Assembly (NCBI RefSeq): GCF_000419585.1
Contig: NZ_ATTH01000001.1
Location: 1-64,000, forward strand
DNA length: 64,000 nt
Direction: 5' to 3'
DNA from: Salisaeta longa DSM 21114
GTDB taxonomy: Bacteria > Bacteroidota > Rhodothermia > Rhodothermales > Salinibacteraceae
Numbering within the stretch: the stretch's first letter is position 1; each line of letters begins with the position of its first letter. Below are positions 8,564 through 17,094 of this stretch, piece by piece. A program made the position numbers and the translations under genes. Below the pieces are notes generated by a model. It saw only the letters and a list, made by a program, of their open reading frames with translations. It was not told where the DNA came from and searched no databases.

Positions 8564-9730
8564 TCATCCCGCGTAGGGATCGTTCAGGTAGCGCCGGGCG
8601 CGCTCGTGGGCCCCGTGGGCATCTTGCATGCCAAGCACGTGGCGGTAGCGCCCCTTGGCCAGGGCACGGCGGCCCTGCGCGTCGTACACCATGCCCTGGT
8701 ACAGGTAGCCCAGCACGCGCAGGTCGGGTTGCACCGCGCCACTGGCGGTGAGCGCCTCCAGGTAGGCCAGGTGCACGAGGGCCTCGTCGTACGCATTGGC
8801 GTAGAGGCGGTCGCGGGCAAGGTAGAAGCGCGCGGTGGCCGTCAGATAATCGGTGTATCCCGTCCAGTGGTGGCCGTGCCGCTTCACGACCGACGCAAAG
8901 ACGCGCCGCGCCTCCGTCCAGCGCCCCCAGCGCGCGTAGATGCGCCCGGCCAGCACCTGAAAGTAGGGGTTGCGGGGGTGCTCCCGCAGGAGCCATTCGG
9001 CATAATGGCGGCTCTTTGAAAAATCCTCTTCGTAGAGGTAGTAGATTTGCGTGAGGAAATAGGTCGCTTCGGTTTGCACGTACCATCCGTTGCGGGCGGC
9101 ACGTTGCAACAGGCGCAGGCCGCGGGAGCGGTCGCCGTCGGGCAGCATCCACATGAGCGCTTTCGAGACCGGGTATTCCTTGGGAATGATGGCCGCGTAG
9201 TAGTCGTACATGCCCTTGCCAAACGCAAAATCGGGGGTGCCGGGCGCCTGCTCGGCCGCCGTGCGGATGTATCCGATGGCGCGCTTGCCGTTGAGCGTAG
9301 CCGCAAGCCAGTCGCCGCGGTTGGACTGCAGGCGCGCTTTGAAGGCCAGCGCGGTGCCCTTCAGGAACTGCGCGTCGAAGCTGTTCGGATGTTCGCGGAG
9401 CAGCGCCTCGCACCGCGCGATGACGGTGTCCATGAGGTGGTAGAACCGATCGTCGTGCGAGCGGTCGCCCAGGTTGGGGAGGATCTTCCACCAGAGGCTA
9501 AGGCCCTGCAGAAACGGCGCGATGGGGTGGTTGGGAAAGCGGGCCTCGATGGCGGCAAACAGCGGGCGCGCTTTCTCAAACTGCATGTTGTAGAGGTAAT
9601 TGAGCCCGGCCCGTCCGTTGTGCCGCACAAGTGAATCCTGCAGCACCGAGTGGGGAGCGGCCCGTTGCGCATGCGCAGGCGGCGAAGCCGTTACGCTCCA
9701 CAACAAAACAGACAGAAGGAGCACACGCAT
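8564..9730 (-). CDS. Exported TPR-repeat protein
   Basis: This 388-residue protein starts with a signal peptide (MRVLLLSVLLWSVTASPPAHAQ). The remainder is helical and TPR-like: recurring segments such as FEKARPLFAAIEARFPNHP and HYAEWLLREHPRNPYFQVL have the spacing of tetratricopeptide repeats. It is presumably a periplasmic or outer-membrane-associated scaffold; no enzyme motif is visible. I chose the ATG at 9730 because the signal peptide begins there, although in-frame ATGs exist at 9745 and 9772. It diverges from the DUF3078 gene. Confidence 0.6.
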   Translation of the reverse strand: MRVLLLSVLLWSVTASPPAHAQRAAPHSVLQDSLVRHNGRAGLNYLYNMQFEKARPLFAAIEARFPNHPIAPFLQGLSLWWKILPNLGDRSHDDRFYHLMDTVIARCEALLREHPNSFDAQFLKGTALAFKARLQSNRGDWLAATLNGKRAIGYIRTAAEQAPGTPDFAFGKGMYDYYAAIIPKEYPVSKALMWMLPDGDRSRGLRLLQRAARNGWYVQTEATYFLTQIYYLYEEDFSKSRHYAEWLLREHPRNPYFQVLAGRIYARWGRWTEARRVFASVVKRHGHHWTGYTDYLTATARFYLARDRLYANAYDEALVHLAYLEALTASGAVQPDLRVLGYLYQGMVYDAQGRRALAKGRYRHVLGMQDAHGAHERARRYLNDPYAG

Positions 9731-9961
9731 AACGCAACGTACCATTAGGATCTGGGCTCGTGGGGTGTGCAACCAACCGCGAAAATTGGCTGTTCCATAC
9801 GCTCAGGCCGCGCCGCTGGGTGTAAACACGAGAAGATCACGGTTCGCCCCTGCATTTGGGGCGCGTCGCATTGTATGCTACGCATGTGCTTTTGTACATG
9901 TGCGCCCTGTGATGCACGGGGGCCTCCATTGCGTTCTTCAAGCTAATCTACGGTACATTCT

Positions 9962-10879
9962 ATGACGGTGCGTTGCGCGCTTTTTCTCGTTGCATTTCTC
10001 GGATGGTGGTGGGCCGGCGGTGGCGAACGCGCGCAGGCGCAGGATGCCGCGCCCACAGACACCGTGGACACCTGGACGACCGACGTTACCGGCTCGCTTG
10101 CCGGCTCGCAGGCCGCATATCGCAACTGGCAGCAAGGCGGGCTGAACACGATCGCCTTTACGGCCTCACTCGATGCGAAAGCCCAGCGCCAGGCTACACA
10201 CTGGAGCCAGACCTTTGAGGGGCGGTTTGCCCTCGGTTTCTTGCGGCAGGAGGAGCAAGACCCGGCCCTGCGCAAGGCCGACGACCTGATTCGCCTGCGC
10301 ACGAAGATGCAGTACCGCGGCGAGGACTTTTGGCGGACGTTTCAGCCTACGATTGCTGCGGAGCTGCGCACCCAGTTTGCTTCCGGGTTCAGCTACAGCG
10401 AGAACCCCTTCCCCGACACGTCGCCGCTGGCCGATGCCAACGTGCCGGTGAAAACGTCCGCCTTCTTCGCGCCGGCCTACATCACCGAATCGTTGGGGCT
10501 GTCGTACGAGCCCAATGATTGGTTTTCGACGCGCCTGGGTGTGGCCGCGAAGCAGACGTACGTGGGCCTGCGCGAGCTGCGGGTGCTCTACGGCCTCGAT
10601 CCGTCCAACACGGTGCTGTTTGAGGGCGGCATTGAGTCGACAACCAGCGTGAACAAGGAAATTTTCGAGAACGTGCGGTACCAAAGCACGCTGGGGCTCT
10701 TTCAGACGCTCAACCGCCAGACGCCCGTCGACGTGACGTGGGAGAACCTGGTGGTGATGAAGGTAAACAGCTGGCTGAGCACGCAGCTGGAGTTTGTGGC
10801 CATCTACAACAAAGACACCATCGACAAGCTGCAGATTAAAGAGGTGCTGTCGCTTGGGGTGTCGTTCCAGTTGATTTGA
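9962..10879 (+). CDS. DUF3078 outer-membrane protein; stop codon supplied by IS element
   Basis: A 305-residue protein with a signal peptide ending near AQAQD, then the DUF3078 hallmark AAYRNWQQGGLNTIAF and alternating beta strands to the end, consistent with a Bacteroidetes-type outer-membrane barrel. The role of the family is not known to me. The stop TGA (10877-10879) lies inside the right end of the adjacent IS200/IS605 element. Joining the sequence across the element gives ...TTGAT/ACTGTAA, so the uninterrupted gene would end one residue later (L-I-L-stop). The product is therefore nearly intact. Confidence 0.7.
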   Translation: MTVRCALFLVAFLGWWWAGGGERAQAQDAAPTDTVDTWTTDVTGSLAGSQAAYRNWQQGGLNTIAFTASLDAKAQRQATHWSQTFEGRFALGFLRQEEQDPALRKADDLIRLRTKMQYRGEDFWRTFQPTIAAELRTQFASGFSYSENPFPDTSPLADANVPVKTSAFFAPAYITESLGLSYEPNDWFSTRLGVAAKQTYVGLRELRVLYGLDPSNTVLFEGGIESTTSVNKEIFENVRYQSTLGLFQTLNRQTPVDVTWENLVVMKVNSWLSTQLEFVAIYNKDTIDKLQIKEVLSLGVSFQLI

Positions 10880-10881
10880 CA

Positions 10882-10903
10882 CTCCCCCGGCTAAAGCCGG
10901 GAG
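10882..10903 (-). other. Right-end hairpin of the IS element, likely 3' part of the reRNA/omega RNA
   Basis: CCCGGC/GCCGGG arms with a short TAAA loop form a stable stem just downstream of tnpB. In this family the tnpB 3' end and the right end are transcribed as the guide RNA, and the guide is the flank beyond the right tip. Here the flank is ATCAACTGGAACGACACC on the minus strand, inside the DUF3078 gene. The stem may also stop transcription coming from that gene. Confidence 0.5.
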
Positions 10904-10913
10904 ATTCTACCGT

Positions 10914-12101
10914 TCATCGACCGCTGCCATGAAGCCGGAACGCTCCAATGGTCTTACGCTGATCTCCGGGTGCTTTTGAAGCAATCGCTTCAGTTCGGGC
11001 CTGTCCGACCCTACTGAGGTTCTTGGCCGCGTTCACGTCTCTATCGTGGACACAGCCGCATTCGGTGCACGTCCATTCCCTGACGTGTAAGGGTTTGCGT
11101 TCGCCTACGTGTCCGCAGTCAGAGCAGCGCTTCGTGGACGGAAACCACCGATCCACCTTCACCAAGGTCTTGTCGTACCACTTTGCCTTGTATTCAAGCT
11201 GGCGTATGAACTCACTCCACGCGGCGTCGCTGATCGCTTTTGCCAGCGAGCGGTTCTTCTGCATGTTCTTCACCGAAAGGGTCTCAACAGTGATTACGTC
11301 GAACGCGCAGACGAGGCGCGTCGAGAGTTTGTGCAGGAAGTCTTTGCGGCGATCGGCCACCTTCGCGTAGGCTTTCGCCACGCGCCTCTTTTGACGCTCC
11401 CAATTATTCGAGCCTTTCTCCTTGCGAGAGAGCGCCTTCTGCTCCTTGCGAAGGCGGCGGTAGGCGTCTTCAAGAAAGCGTGGATTGCCCACCTTCTCGC
11501 CGGTCGAGAGCGTGATGTAGGATTCGAGCCCTACGTCTACGCCCACGGCTTTCCCGGTCTTGGGCTTGTCCTGGACAGGCGCTTTGAACTCAATGCTGAC
11601 GAAGTAGCGGCCCGCTGGGTCTTTAGAGATCGTGACTGCGGTTGGTTCTCCGCGCAGTTCACGAAAGGACGACCCTCGTCCCCAGTTGACCTTGAGCGTA
11701 CCGGGCACCTTCGCCAGCTTGAGTGTGCGGGTGTCGGCGTCGTAGCTAAACGCCGCCTTCGTGTGTCGGGCCGTTTGGGTTCCACGCTTTTGCTTGAAGG
11801 AGGGGTACCCGGCGCGGCCTTCAAAGAAGTTGGTGAACGCCTGCTCCTGATTGCGGAGCGACTGCTGAAGGACAACACTCGACGGCTTTTTAAGCCACTC
11901 GTGTTCGTCGTCCTTCTTGAGTTGGGTCAGGCGCTTACACATAGCCGCAAAGCCGAGCGACTCGCCTTCATCGTGATAGACATTTGTGCGATGCTCCAAT
12001 GCCCAGTTCCAAACATACCGCGCACAACCGAAGGTCTGCGCCAGAAAGCGACGCTGCTCCTTCGTTGGGTACACGCGGTATTTGTAGGCCATGTGCTCCA
12101 T
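10914..12101 (-). CDS. tnpB: TnpB RNA-guided nuclease, IS200/IS605 family
   Basis: This 395-residue protein is intact. The N-terminal helix-turn-helix/OrfB part starts YKYRVYPTKEQRRFLAQTF. RuvC motifs follow: Asp189 in GVDVGLES, Glu273 in VETLSVKNM, and HDRDVNAAKN at 352-361. Between motifs II and III lies a zinc ribbon with CSDCG (326-330) and CTECG (345-349). TnpB proteins are programmable DNA nucleases guided by an RNA made from the element's right end, and help retain the element. No tnpA is adjacent, so movement would need TnpA in trans. ATGs at residues 1 and 4 are both possible starts. Confidence 0.9.
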   Translation of the reverse strand: MEHMAYKYRVYPTKEQRRFLAQTFGCARYVWNWALEHRTNVYHDEGESLGFAAMCKRLTQLKKDDEHEWLKKPSSVVLQQSLRNQEQAFTNFFEGRAGYPSFKQKRGTQTARHTKAAFSYDADTRTLKLAKVPGTLKVNWGRGSSFRELRGEPTAVTISKDPAGRYFVSIEFKAPVQDKPKTGKAVGVDVGLESYITLSTGEKVGNPRFLEDAYRRLRKEQKALSRKEKGSNNWERQKRRVAKAYAKVADRRKDFLHKLSTRLVCAFDVITVETLSVKNMQKNRSLAKAISDAAWSEFIRQLEYKAKWYDKTLVKVDRWFPSTKRCSDCGHVGERKPLHVREWTCTECGCVHDRDVNAAKNLSRVGQARTEAIASKAPGDQRKTIGAFRLHGSGR

Positions 12102-12284
12102 CGCTTAATATCACACGCCGGTAGCTTTAGGGTTTCGGCTCAAGGCATTGAACCTCTCACCGAAACGTGGAGGGGTCCATGTATCCCGCGCTCAAAAGCG
12201 CGAGCTTTATAGCACCTTCACGCCTCCCCACTACTGTAAAGCGGCGGTGCGGCGTGTAGGCGGCAGACAAAGCAGCCGTCACAC

Positions 12285-12314
12285 AAAAAAGCCCCATACC
12301 GAAAGGCATGGGGC
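12285..12314 (-). terminator. Rho-independent terminator of tRNA-Arg
   Basis: On the minus strand a perfect GCCCCAT/ATGGGGC stem, extended by a mostly paired inner part, is followed by TTTTTT (12285-12290). It begins 6 bases past the tRNA 3' end. Confidence 0.85.
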
Positions 12315-12319
12315 GTCAG

Positions 12320-12393
12320 TGCGCTCGGGAGGATTCGAACCCCCGACCTTTGGAACCGGAATCCAACGCTCTATCCAACTGAGCTACGAGCGC
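12320..12393 (-). tRNA. tRNA-Arg (anticodon CCG)
   Basis: A 74-base cloverleaf. The acceptor arms GCGCTCG/CGAGCGC pair perfectly. There is a D-arm GCTC...GAGC, an anticodon stem TTGGA/TCCAA with loop TTCCGGT (anticodon CCG), a T-arm with GTTCGAATC, and discriminator A. CCA is not encoded. It decodes CGG, a codon used in GC-rich genomes. Confidence 0.95.
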
Positions 12394-12542
12394 GCGTCAG
12401 GCTATGAGCGCCTATCAAAAGGCGATACGTGGTATGCTGCGCGCCCGCCGGTTTGTTCCAGCAAAGATTACGCGAAGGCCAAACCGCACCCGAGGCGCGC
12501 GCTACCATACCCACCGTCTCTTTCGATCACGCCCCGCTTGCC

Positions 12543-13526
12543 ATGCCGAACGCCGAACGCCGCCCGGTCCTCCCCGACGCGTGGGCCGCGGCCGGTCGCA
12601 TTCCATTAAATGGGCCGCTGGAGCGCGTGCCCCGCGGCGCCCTGTTCAGCGCCGGCATGGGCATGTTTGGCCTCTTGGCCTCCTTCGTATTTTTTCAGGT
12701 GCTGGTGGCGCCGGTGGCGCTGGCGGTGCAGGTGATGGCGAGCGGCGGGCTCGATGCGCTGCAGCAAATGGCCTCGCCCGATGCGCTCCTGAATACGTAC
12801 ACAACCGAGCTCATCATCAGCAACTCGGTGGGGCAGGTGCTGGGCCTTGCCGCCGCGGCGGTGGCCCTGGCGCGCTTGCATACCACCGAGGCGGGCGCGC
12901 TGCTGCGCATGCGCGGCGTCGACCTGCGCCTGGTGGGAGGGGCCCTGGCGGGCCTCGTGGCGCTCACGCCGGTGGTGCAGTGGTTGGGCCAGGTGAACCA
13001 ATCCCTTCCGCTGCCGGACGCCCTGCGGGCGCTGGAGCAGACGCAGCTTCAGCTCATCGCACAAGTGCTTAACAGCGGCCTCGGCGTCGGATTCAATCTG
13101 GTCATGCTTGCCGTCGTCCCGGCGCTTTGCGAGGAACTCATCTTTCGCGGCTATGCCCAGCGGCAGTTTGAGCGAGCCTTTGGCGCGGTGGGCGGCATCG
13201 TGGTGGTGGGCCTGCTGTTTGGGATGTACCACGTGCGCCCGTCGCAATTCCTTCCGCTTGCCCTGCTGGGGATCTATCTTGCCTACCTGACGTGGCGTAC
13301 GGGAAGCCTGTGGCCCGCAATTGCCGTGCACTTTGCAAACAATGCGTTTGCGGTGGCAGCGGCCGAGTACGTGCAGCAGCATCCGGCCTACGATATGCAA
13401 ACCGTACAGCAGATGAGCATTCCCTGGTACGGCGTACTCAGCGGATTCGTGTTTTTCTGCGGCATCGCCTATGTTTTGCATCGCTACGCAGCACAGCGCA
13501 GGCCACACTCGTCTCCTTCTTCTTAA
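12543..13526 (+). CDS. CPBP-family intramembrane protease
   Basis: This 327-residue membrane protein belongs to the CPBP/Rce1-like glutamic protease family. The catalytic motifs lie in membrane helices: Glu197-Glu198-x3-Arg202 in CEELIFRGYAQRQFER, His230 in GLLFGMYH, and His263 with an Asn in HFANN. Related proteins process prenylated or hydrophobic peptides, but the substrate here is unknown. It begins a plus-strand run that includes cdsA and mutL. The next gene starts 13 bases after its stop. I chose the ATG at 12543 over upstream in-frame codons without homology. Confidence 0.8.
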   Translation: MPNAERRPVLPDAWAAAGRIPLNGPLERVPRGALFSAGMGMFGLLASFVFFQVLVAPVALAVQVMASGGLDALQQMASPDALLNTYTTELIISNSVGQVLGLAAAAVALARLHTTEAGALLRMRGVDLRLVGGALAGLVALTPVVQWLGQVNQSLPLPDALRALEQTQLQLIAQVLNSGLGVGFNLVMLAVVPALCEELIFRGYAQRQFERAFGAVGGIVVVGLLFGMYHVRPSQFLPLALLGIYLAYLTWRTGSLWPAIAVHFANNAFAVAAAEYVQQHPAYDMQTVQQMSIPWYGVLSGFVFFCGIAYVLHRYAAQRRPHSSPSS

Positions 13527-13539
13527 TCTCTTGTGTGCT

Positions 13540-13920
13540 ATGGCTACTTACGAAGATTGGGTGTCGGTGTATCGCACCGGTACCGACTACGACGCCGACA
13601 TTGTGCGCGATCGCCTCGACGATAGCGGCATTCCGGCCGTGGTGCTTACGCAGCGCGACCATGCCTTTAACCTGACCGTGGGCGACCTGGCCACGGTGCA
13701 CGTCATGGTACCGCCGGACCACGTGGACGATGCGCTGGCGTTGCTTGAACAGCGGCTGACCGATGAGGAGCTGGAGGAAGCCGCGTTGGGCGCGGTCTAC
13801 GAAGACGACGATGATGCGCACACGCCCGAGGAAAACTCGAAGCTCGACTCGGCCCATGAGCACATGAACTTCGACGCGCCGAGCGACGAAGCGCCCGACG
13901 ATGACGACCAACCGGCCTGA
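13540..13920 (+). CDS. DUF2007-type small protein with acidic tail
   Basis: This is a soluble protein of 126 residues. Residues 1-75 form a DUF2007-like alpha/beta ferredoxin-type fold: WVSVYRTGTDYDADIVRDRL, then SGIPAVVL and a VHVMVPPDHVDDALALL strand-helix. The remaining third is very acidic (EDDDDAHTPEENS ... DEAPDDDD), as expected in a salt-in halophile. DUF2007 is often described as a putative signal-transducing domain, without a known ligand. It sits between the CPBP protease and cdsA, 12 bases before the latter. Confidence 0.6.
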   Translation: MATYEDWVSVYRTGTDYDADIVRDRLDDSGIPAVVLTQRDHAFNLTVGDLATVHVMVPPDHVDDALALLEQRLTDEELEEAALGAVYEDDDDAHTPEENSKLDSAHEHMNFDAPSDEAPDDDDQPA

Positions 13921-13932
13921 CGACTGCGTAGC

Positions 13933-14748
13933 GTGACGGACTCTTGGCAACGCATTGGAACGGCTCTGCTGGCGGCTCCTATCGCCATCGGACTGACGTA
14001 CCTGGGCGGCTGGTACATGGCGCTGCTCATTGGCGTCATTGGCGGCATGGCGCAGCGCGAGTTTTACGCGATGGCGGCGGGTGCGGGCGCTCCGCCATGG
14101 CGATGGGCGGGCTACGGCTTGGGGGGACTACTCGTTGTTCTTCCGCTGTGGTCGGGGGCTGCGCCGCTGCTTGTGCTGGGCGTGGTGGCTGTGGTGGTTG
14201 CCGTTCCCTTTCGGTGGCCGCAACAGGCCCTCACGGGGCTTGCCGCTACGCTCGCGGGCGCGGTCTATCCCACCGGCTTGCTGAGTGCGCTGGTTGCGCT
14301 CCGCGTGGCGCGCGGGCCCCTGATGGATGATCTGCAGGCGTTCTGGCTGACGCTTACCACGCTGCTAGTGGTGTGGGCGACCGACATCTTTGCGTACTAC
14401 GCGGGCCGCGCGTTTGGGCGCCGGGCGCTGGCGCCGCGCATCTCGCCCAATAAAACCTGGGAGGGGAGCGTGGGCGGCGTACTGGCTGCTTTGGTTGTGG
14501 CCGTTGGGTGCAAGCTGACGGTGCTTGAGGGCCTGGCCTGGACGCACGTGGCCGCGCTCGTCGTCATCGGCGGCATGGTGAGTCAGCTGGGCGACCTGGC
14601 CGAGAGTCAGATGAAGCGATCGACCGGGCTGAAGGACACCGGCACGGCCCTGCCGGGCCACGGGGGCTTTCTTGACCGCTTCGATGCGATGGCCGCAGCG
14701 GCCCCGCTGGTCTACTTGTACCTGCGCTACGTGGCCCACTTGTTTTGA
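13933..14748 (+). CDS. cdsA: Phosphatidate cytidylyltransferase
   Basis: CdsA makes CDP-diacylglycerol from phosphatidate and CTP at the inner membrane, the precursor for PssA (encoded at 46.1 kb) and other phospholipids. The 271-residue protein has about seven membrane helices, ISPNKTWEGSVGG, and the C-terminal signature with MKRSTGLKDTG, then PGHGGFLDRFD. The start is a GTG at 13933, 12 bases after the previous gene. Confidence 0.9.
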   Translation: MTDSWQRIGTALLAAPIAIGLTYLGGWYMALLIGVIGGMAQREFYAMAAGAGAPPWRWAGYGLGGLLVVLPLWSGAAPLLVLGVVAVVVAVPFRWPQQALTGLAATLAGAVYPTGLLSALVALRVARGPLMDDLQAFWLTLTTLLVVWATDIFAYYAGRAFGRRALAPRISPNKTWEGSVGGVLAALVVAVGCKLTVLEGLAWTHVAALVVIGGMVSQLGDLAESQMKRSTGLKDTGTALPGHGGFLDRFDAMAAAAPLVYLYLRYVAHLF

Positions 14749-14866
14749 CGGCTGGTTGACGGCGCCGTACGGGCCGTTCTGTGCCGGGCGCCGGCGGACA
14801 AGAGGAACGACGGCGCCGTAGGCTTCGTGCCATCTCCGCATGCCGTATCACAACCGCGCCGGACCG

Positions 14867-15070
14867 ATGAGCTTCTTCTCGCCGTCCAACAAGCCCCGGT
14901 CGTTTTCCTACGACCCGCGGCACTACGATCCCTCGAAAGAAAAAGAGCTGCGTCGCCGGTTGCACGTGCGCCGCAAGATGCGCAGCAGTCGCCGCAGCCC
15001 CACGCACCTGTTCTACCTGGCCTTGCTGCTAGGCTTCGCCATCTATCTGTACCAGAGCCTAGGCGCGTAG
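14867..15070 (+). CDS. Small conserved single-pass membrane protein upstream of mutL
   Basis: This 67-residue protein reads MSFFSPSNKPRSFSYDPRHY with DPSKEKELRRRL next, a very basic stretch, and one C-terminal membrane helix (HLFYLALLLGFAIYLYQS). Small proteins of this type with an R-x-F-x-Y-x-P-R-x-Y-D-P start sit next to mutL in several Bacteroidetes, sometimes mislabelled as riboflavin synthase beta subunit. I see no enzyme motif. An ATG at 14840 is an alternative start. The stop overlaps the mutL GTG (TAGTG), suggesting translational coupling. Confidence 0.65.
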   Translation: MSFFSPSNKPRSFSYDPRHYDPSKEKELRRRLHVRRKMRSSRRSPTHLFYLALLLGFAIYLYQSLGA

Positions 15071-16980
15071 TGGCCGACCACGAAGAGCCGGGCAGCGGCA
15101 TCATCCGCACGATGGATGCCCCGCTGGCCAACAAAATTGCCGCGGGCGAGGTGGTGCAGCGGCCGGCGTCGGTGGAAAAAGAGCTGCTGGAAAACGCCAT
15201 CGACGCGGGGGCCACATCCATTGAGGTGATCGTGCAGGATGCGGGCAGCACGCTCGTGCAGGTGGTGGACGACGGCTGCGGCATGAGCGCGGCCGATGCC
15301 GAGCAATGCTTTGCGCGGCATGCCACCAGCAAGATTCGGGGGATCGACGACCTGGAGCGCATCCGCACGCTGGGCTTCCGGGGCGAGGCGCTGGCCTCCA
15401 TTGCGGCCGTCGCGCAGGTGGAGCTGAAGACGAAGCGCGTGGAAGACGACGTGGGCACCGCTGTGCGCATCGAGGGCGGCGAGGTGATGCACGTGCGGCC
15501 GTGCGCTGCCCCCAACGGCACGTCGATGGCCGTGCGCAACCTGTTCTACAATGTGCCTGCGCGGCGCAACTTCCTCAAAACGCCCAGCACCGAGCTGAAG
15601 CACCTGCTGGAGACGTTCCAGTTTTTGGCGTTGTCGCACCCGGAGGTCGCGTTCTCGTTCGCGCACAATGACCATACCCACTACGACCTGCCGGCGGCCC
15701 GCACCTCCGATTTCTTTGCGGCGACGCGGCGGCGCATCCGCGACCTGATGGGCGCACGCTACGACGATGGGCTGGTGCGCGTGGAGCGCTCCATGAGCGA
15801 CGCCACCCTCCGCGGCTTTGTGAGCGCGCCGTCGGCCCACCGGAAGACGCGCGGCGATCAGTTTCTGTTTGTCAACGACCGCTACGTGCGCGATCGGTAC
15901 CTGAGTCATGCTGTGCGCACCGGCTACGGCGACCTGCTGCCGGAGGGGGCGTTTCCGTTCTTCGCGCTCTTTCTCTCGGTCGACCCGCGCCGGGTGGACG
16001 TGAACGTGCATCCGACGAAGGCCGAGGTGAAGTTTGACGACGAGAGCGGCCTCTACAACGTGCTGCGCGTGGCCGTTCGTGAAGCGGTGCGCGCCGAGGC
16101 GCAGGCGCCGCGCCTATCGGCCGACGACAGCGCAGGCCCCGACGCGTCCCCCGACGATCCGCCATCGTTCCAGCCGCGGGCCGCGCCGGCTGAAGGGGCT
16201 CGTTCGGCCACGCAGCCCGCCGCCCGCTCCGCGCCCAACGCGGCCTCGCCACAAGACGCCACGGCAAAGCGCAAGCCCCGCCCCGACGCCCGCTCAACCG
16301 CCCCGACGCCCGGCGCGTCGTCCGATGCGCTGTACCGTCCGGTGGAGGCGCCGGCCGACGACGCTGAGACAACTGCAGGCGACAACGCCTCGCTGCAGGA
16401 GGCCCCCTCCGGCGAAGCCCCGCTCTGGAGCGTGCACGGGCGGTACCTGCTACAGCCGGTGGCGGACGGGCTGCTGCTTGTGGATCAGCGCGCGGCGCAT
16501 CGGCGGGTGTGCTACGAGCAAGCCCTCGACCGCATGGCGGCCACGGAGGCCGGGGCTTCGCAGCAGCTCCTGTTTCCGCACACCATGGATTTGTCTGCCG
16601 CAGAGGCGACGTGGCTGGAGGCGTGGGAGGAGACCTTGCGCGGGCTCGGGTTCGACCTGGAGCGCCTGAGTGGGGCAACGTGGACGGTGCGCGGCGTGCC
16701 GCCCGATGTGCCGCCGGGCCGCGAAACTTCGGTCCTGGAAGCCGTGATGGACGACCTCAAAACGTCGGGCACGCCGGCGGCCGAGCAGCGTCGCGAGGCC
16801 CTGGCCCAAACGTGGGCCACCCGCGTGGCGGTACCGCACGGCACCACCCTGCCGCTCCCCGCGCGGCGCGCGCTCCTGCGCGACCTGCACGCATGCGACA
16901 TGCCCTACGCGGCCCCCGACGGCCAGCCTACGTTCCGGACGGTTTCCCTGGAGGAGTTGCAGGCGTTTCTGGAAGCCTAG
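15070..16980 (+). CDS. mutL: DNA mismatch repair protein MutL
   Basis: MutL couples mismatch recognition by MutS to strand incision. The 636-residue protein has an intact N-terminal GHKL ATPase: ELLENAIDAGATSIEV, DDGCGM, RHATSKI and GFRGEALASIAAV. A low-complexity linker (about residues 350-455) leads to the C-terminal dimerization domain. There the endonuclease motif DQHAxxExxxxE reads DQRAAHRRVCYE, and the usual CPHGRP reads APDGQP, so the metal site looks lost. The start is the GTG at 15070 overlapping the previous stop; homology (GIIRTMDAPLANKIAAGEVV) begins soon after. Confidence 0.92.
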   Translation: MADHEEPGSGIIRTMDAPLANKIAAGEVVQRPASVEKELLENAIDAGATSIEVIVQDAGSTLVQVVDDGCGMSAADAEQCFARHATSKIRGIDDLERIRTLGFRGEALASIAAVAQVELKTKRVEDDVGTAVRIEGGEVMHVRPCAAPNGTSMAVRNLFYNVPARRNFLKTPSTELKHLLETFQFLALSHPEVAFSFAHNDHTHYDLPAARTSDFFAATRRRIRDLMGARYDDGLVRVERSMSDATLRGFVSAPSAHRKTRGDQFLFVNDRYVRDRYLSHAVRTGYGDLLPEGAFPFFALFLSVDPRRVDVNVHPTKAEVKFDDESGLYNVLRVAVREAVRAEAQAPRLSADDSAGPDASPDDPPSFQPRAAPAEGARSATQPAARSAPNAASPQDATAKRKPRPDARSTAPTPGASSDALYRPVEAPADDAETTAGDNASLQEAPSGEAPLWSVHGRYLLQPVADGLLLVDQRAAHRRVCYEQALDRMAATEAGASQQLLFPHTMDLSAAEATWLEAWEETLRGLGFDLERLSGATWTVRGVPPDVPPGRETSVLEAVMDDLKTSGTPAAEQRREALAQTWATRVAVPHGTTLPLPARRALLRDLHACDMPYAAPDGQPTFRTVSLEELQAFLEA

Positions 16981-17094
16981 CGTTGGGGCGTCTCCACGGA
17001 TCTCCGTCGGCCGTGCCGGGGAACTGCCGGTTGGGCCTGGGGTTTGGCTGGTGCTTCGTTGGCGCGCTCTTCTCCTAATGGCTTTCTGGGTCTC

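Larger units (their letters stand above)
10876..12232 (-). mobile_element. tnpB-only IS200/IS605 element (copy 1)
   Basis: This is a non-autonomous element of about 1.36 kb containing only tnpB. The right end (low coordinates) has the hairpin 10882-10903 and terminates ...GTCAA on the minus strand. The left end has the hairpin 12187-12202 (CGCGCT/AGCGCG). Both ends match copy 2 at 61105-62475: shared GTAGT near the left tip, GG.CT.TAAA before the left hairpin, and GGGGAG..GTCAA at the right tip. Boundaries come from that comparison plus the reading frame of the DUF3078 gene, and could be off by a few bases. Confidence 0.8.

Noticed and set aside
11109-12212. Long open frame (about 367 codons) on the plus strand opposite tnpB copy 1
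   Set aside because: Same reason: the minus-strand TnpB reading is complete and conserved.
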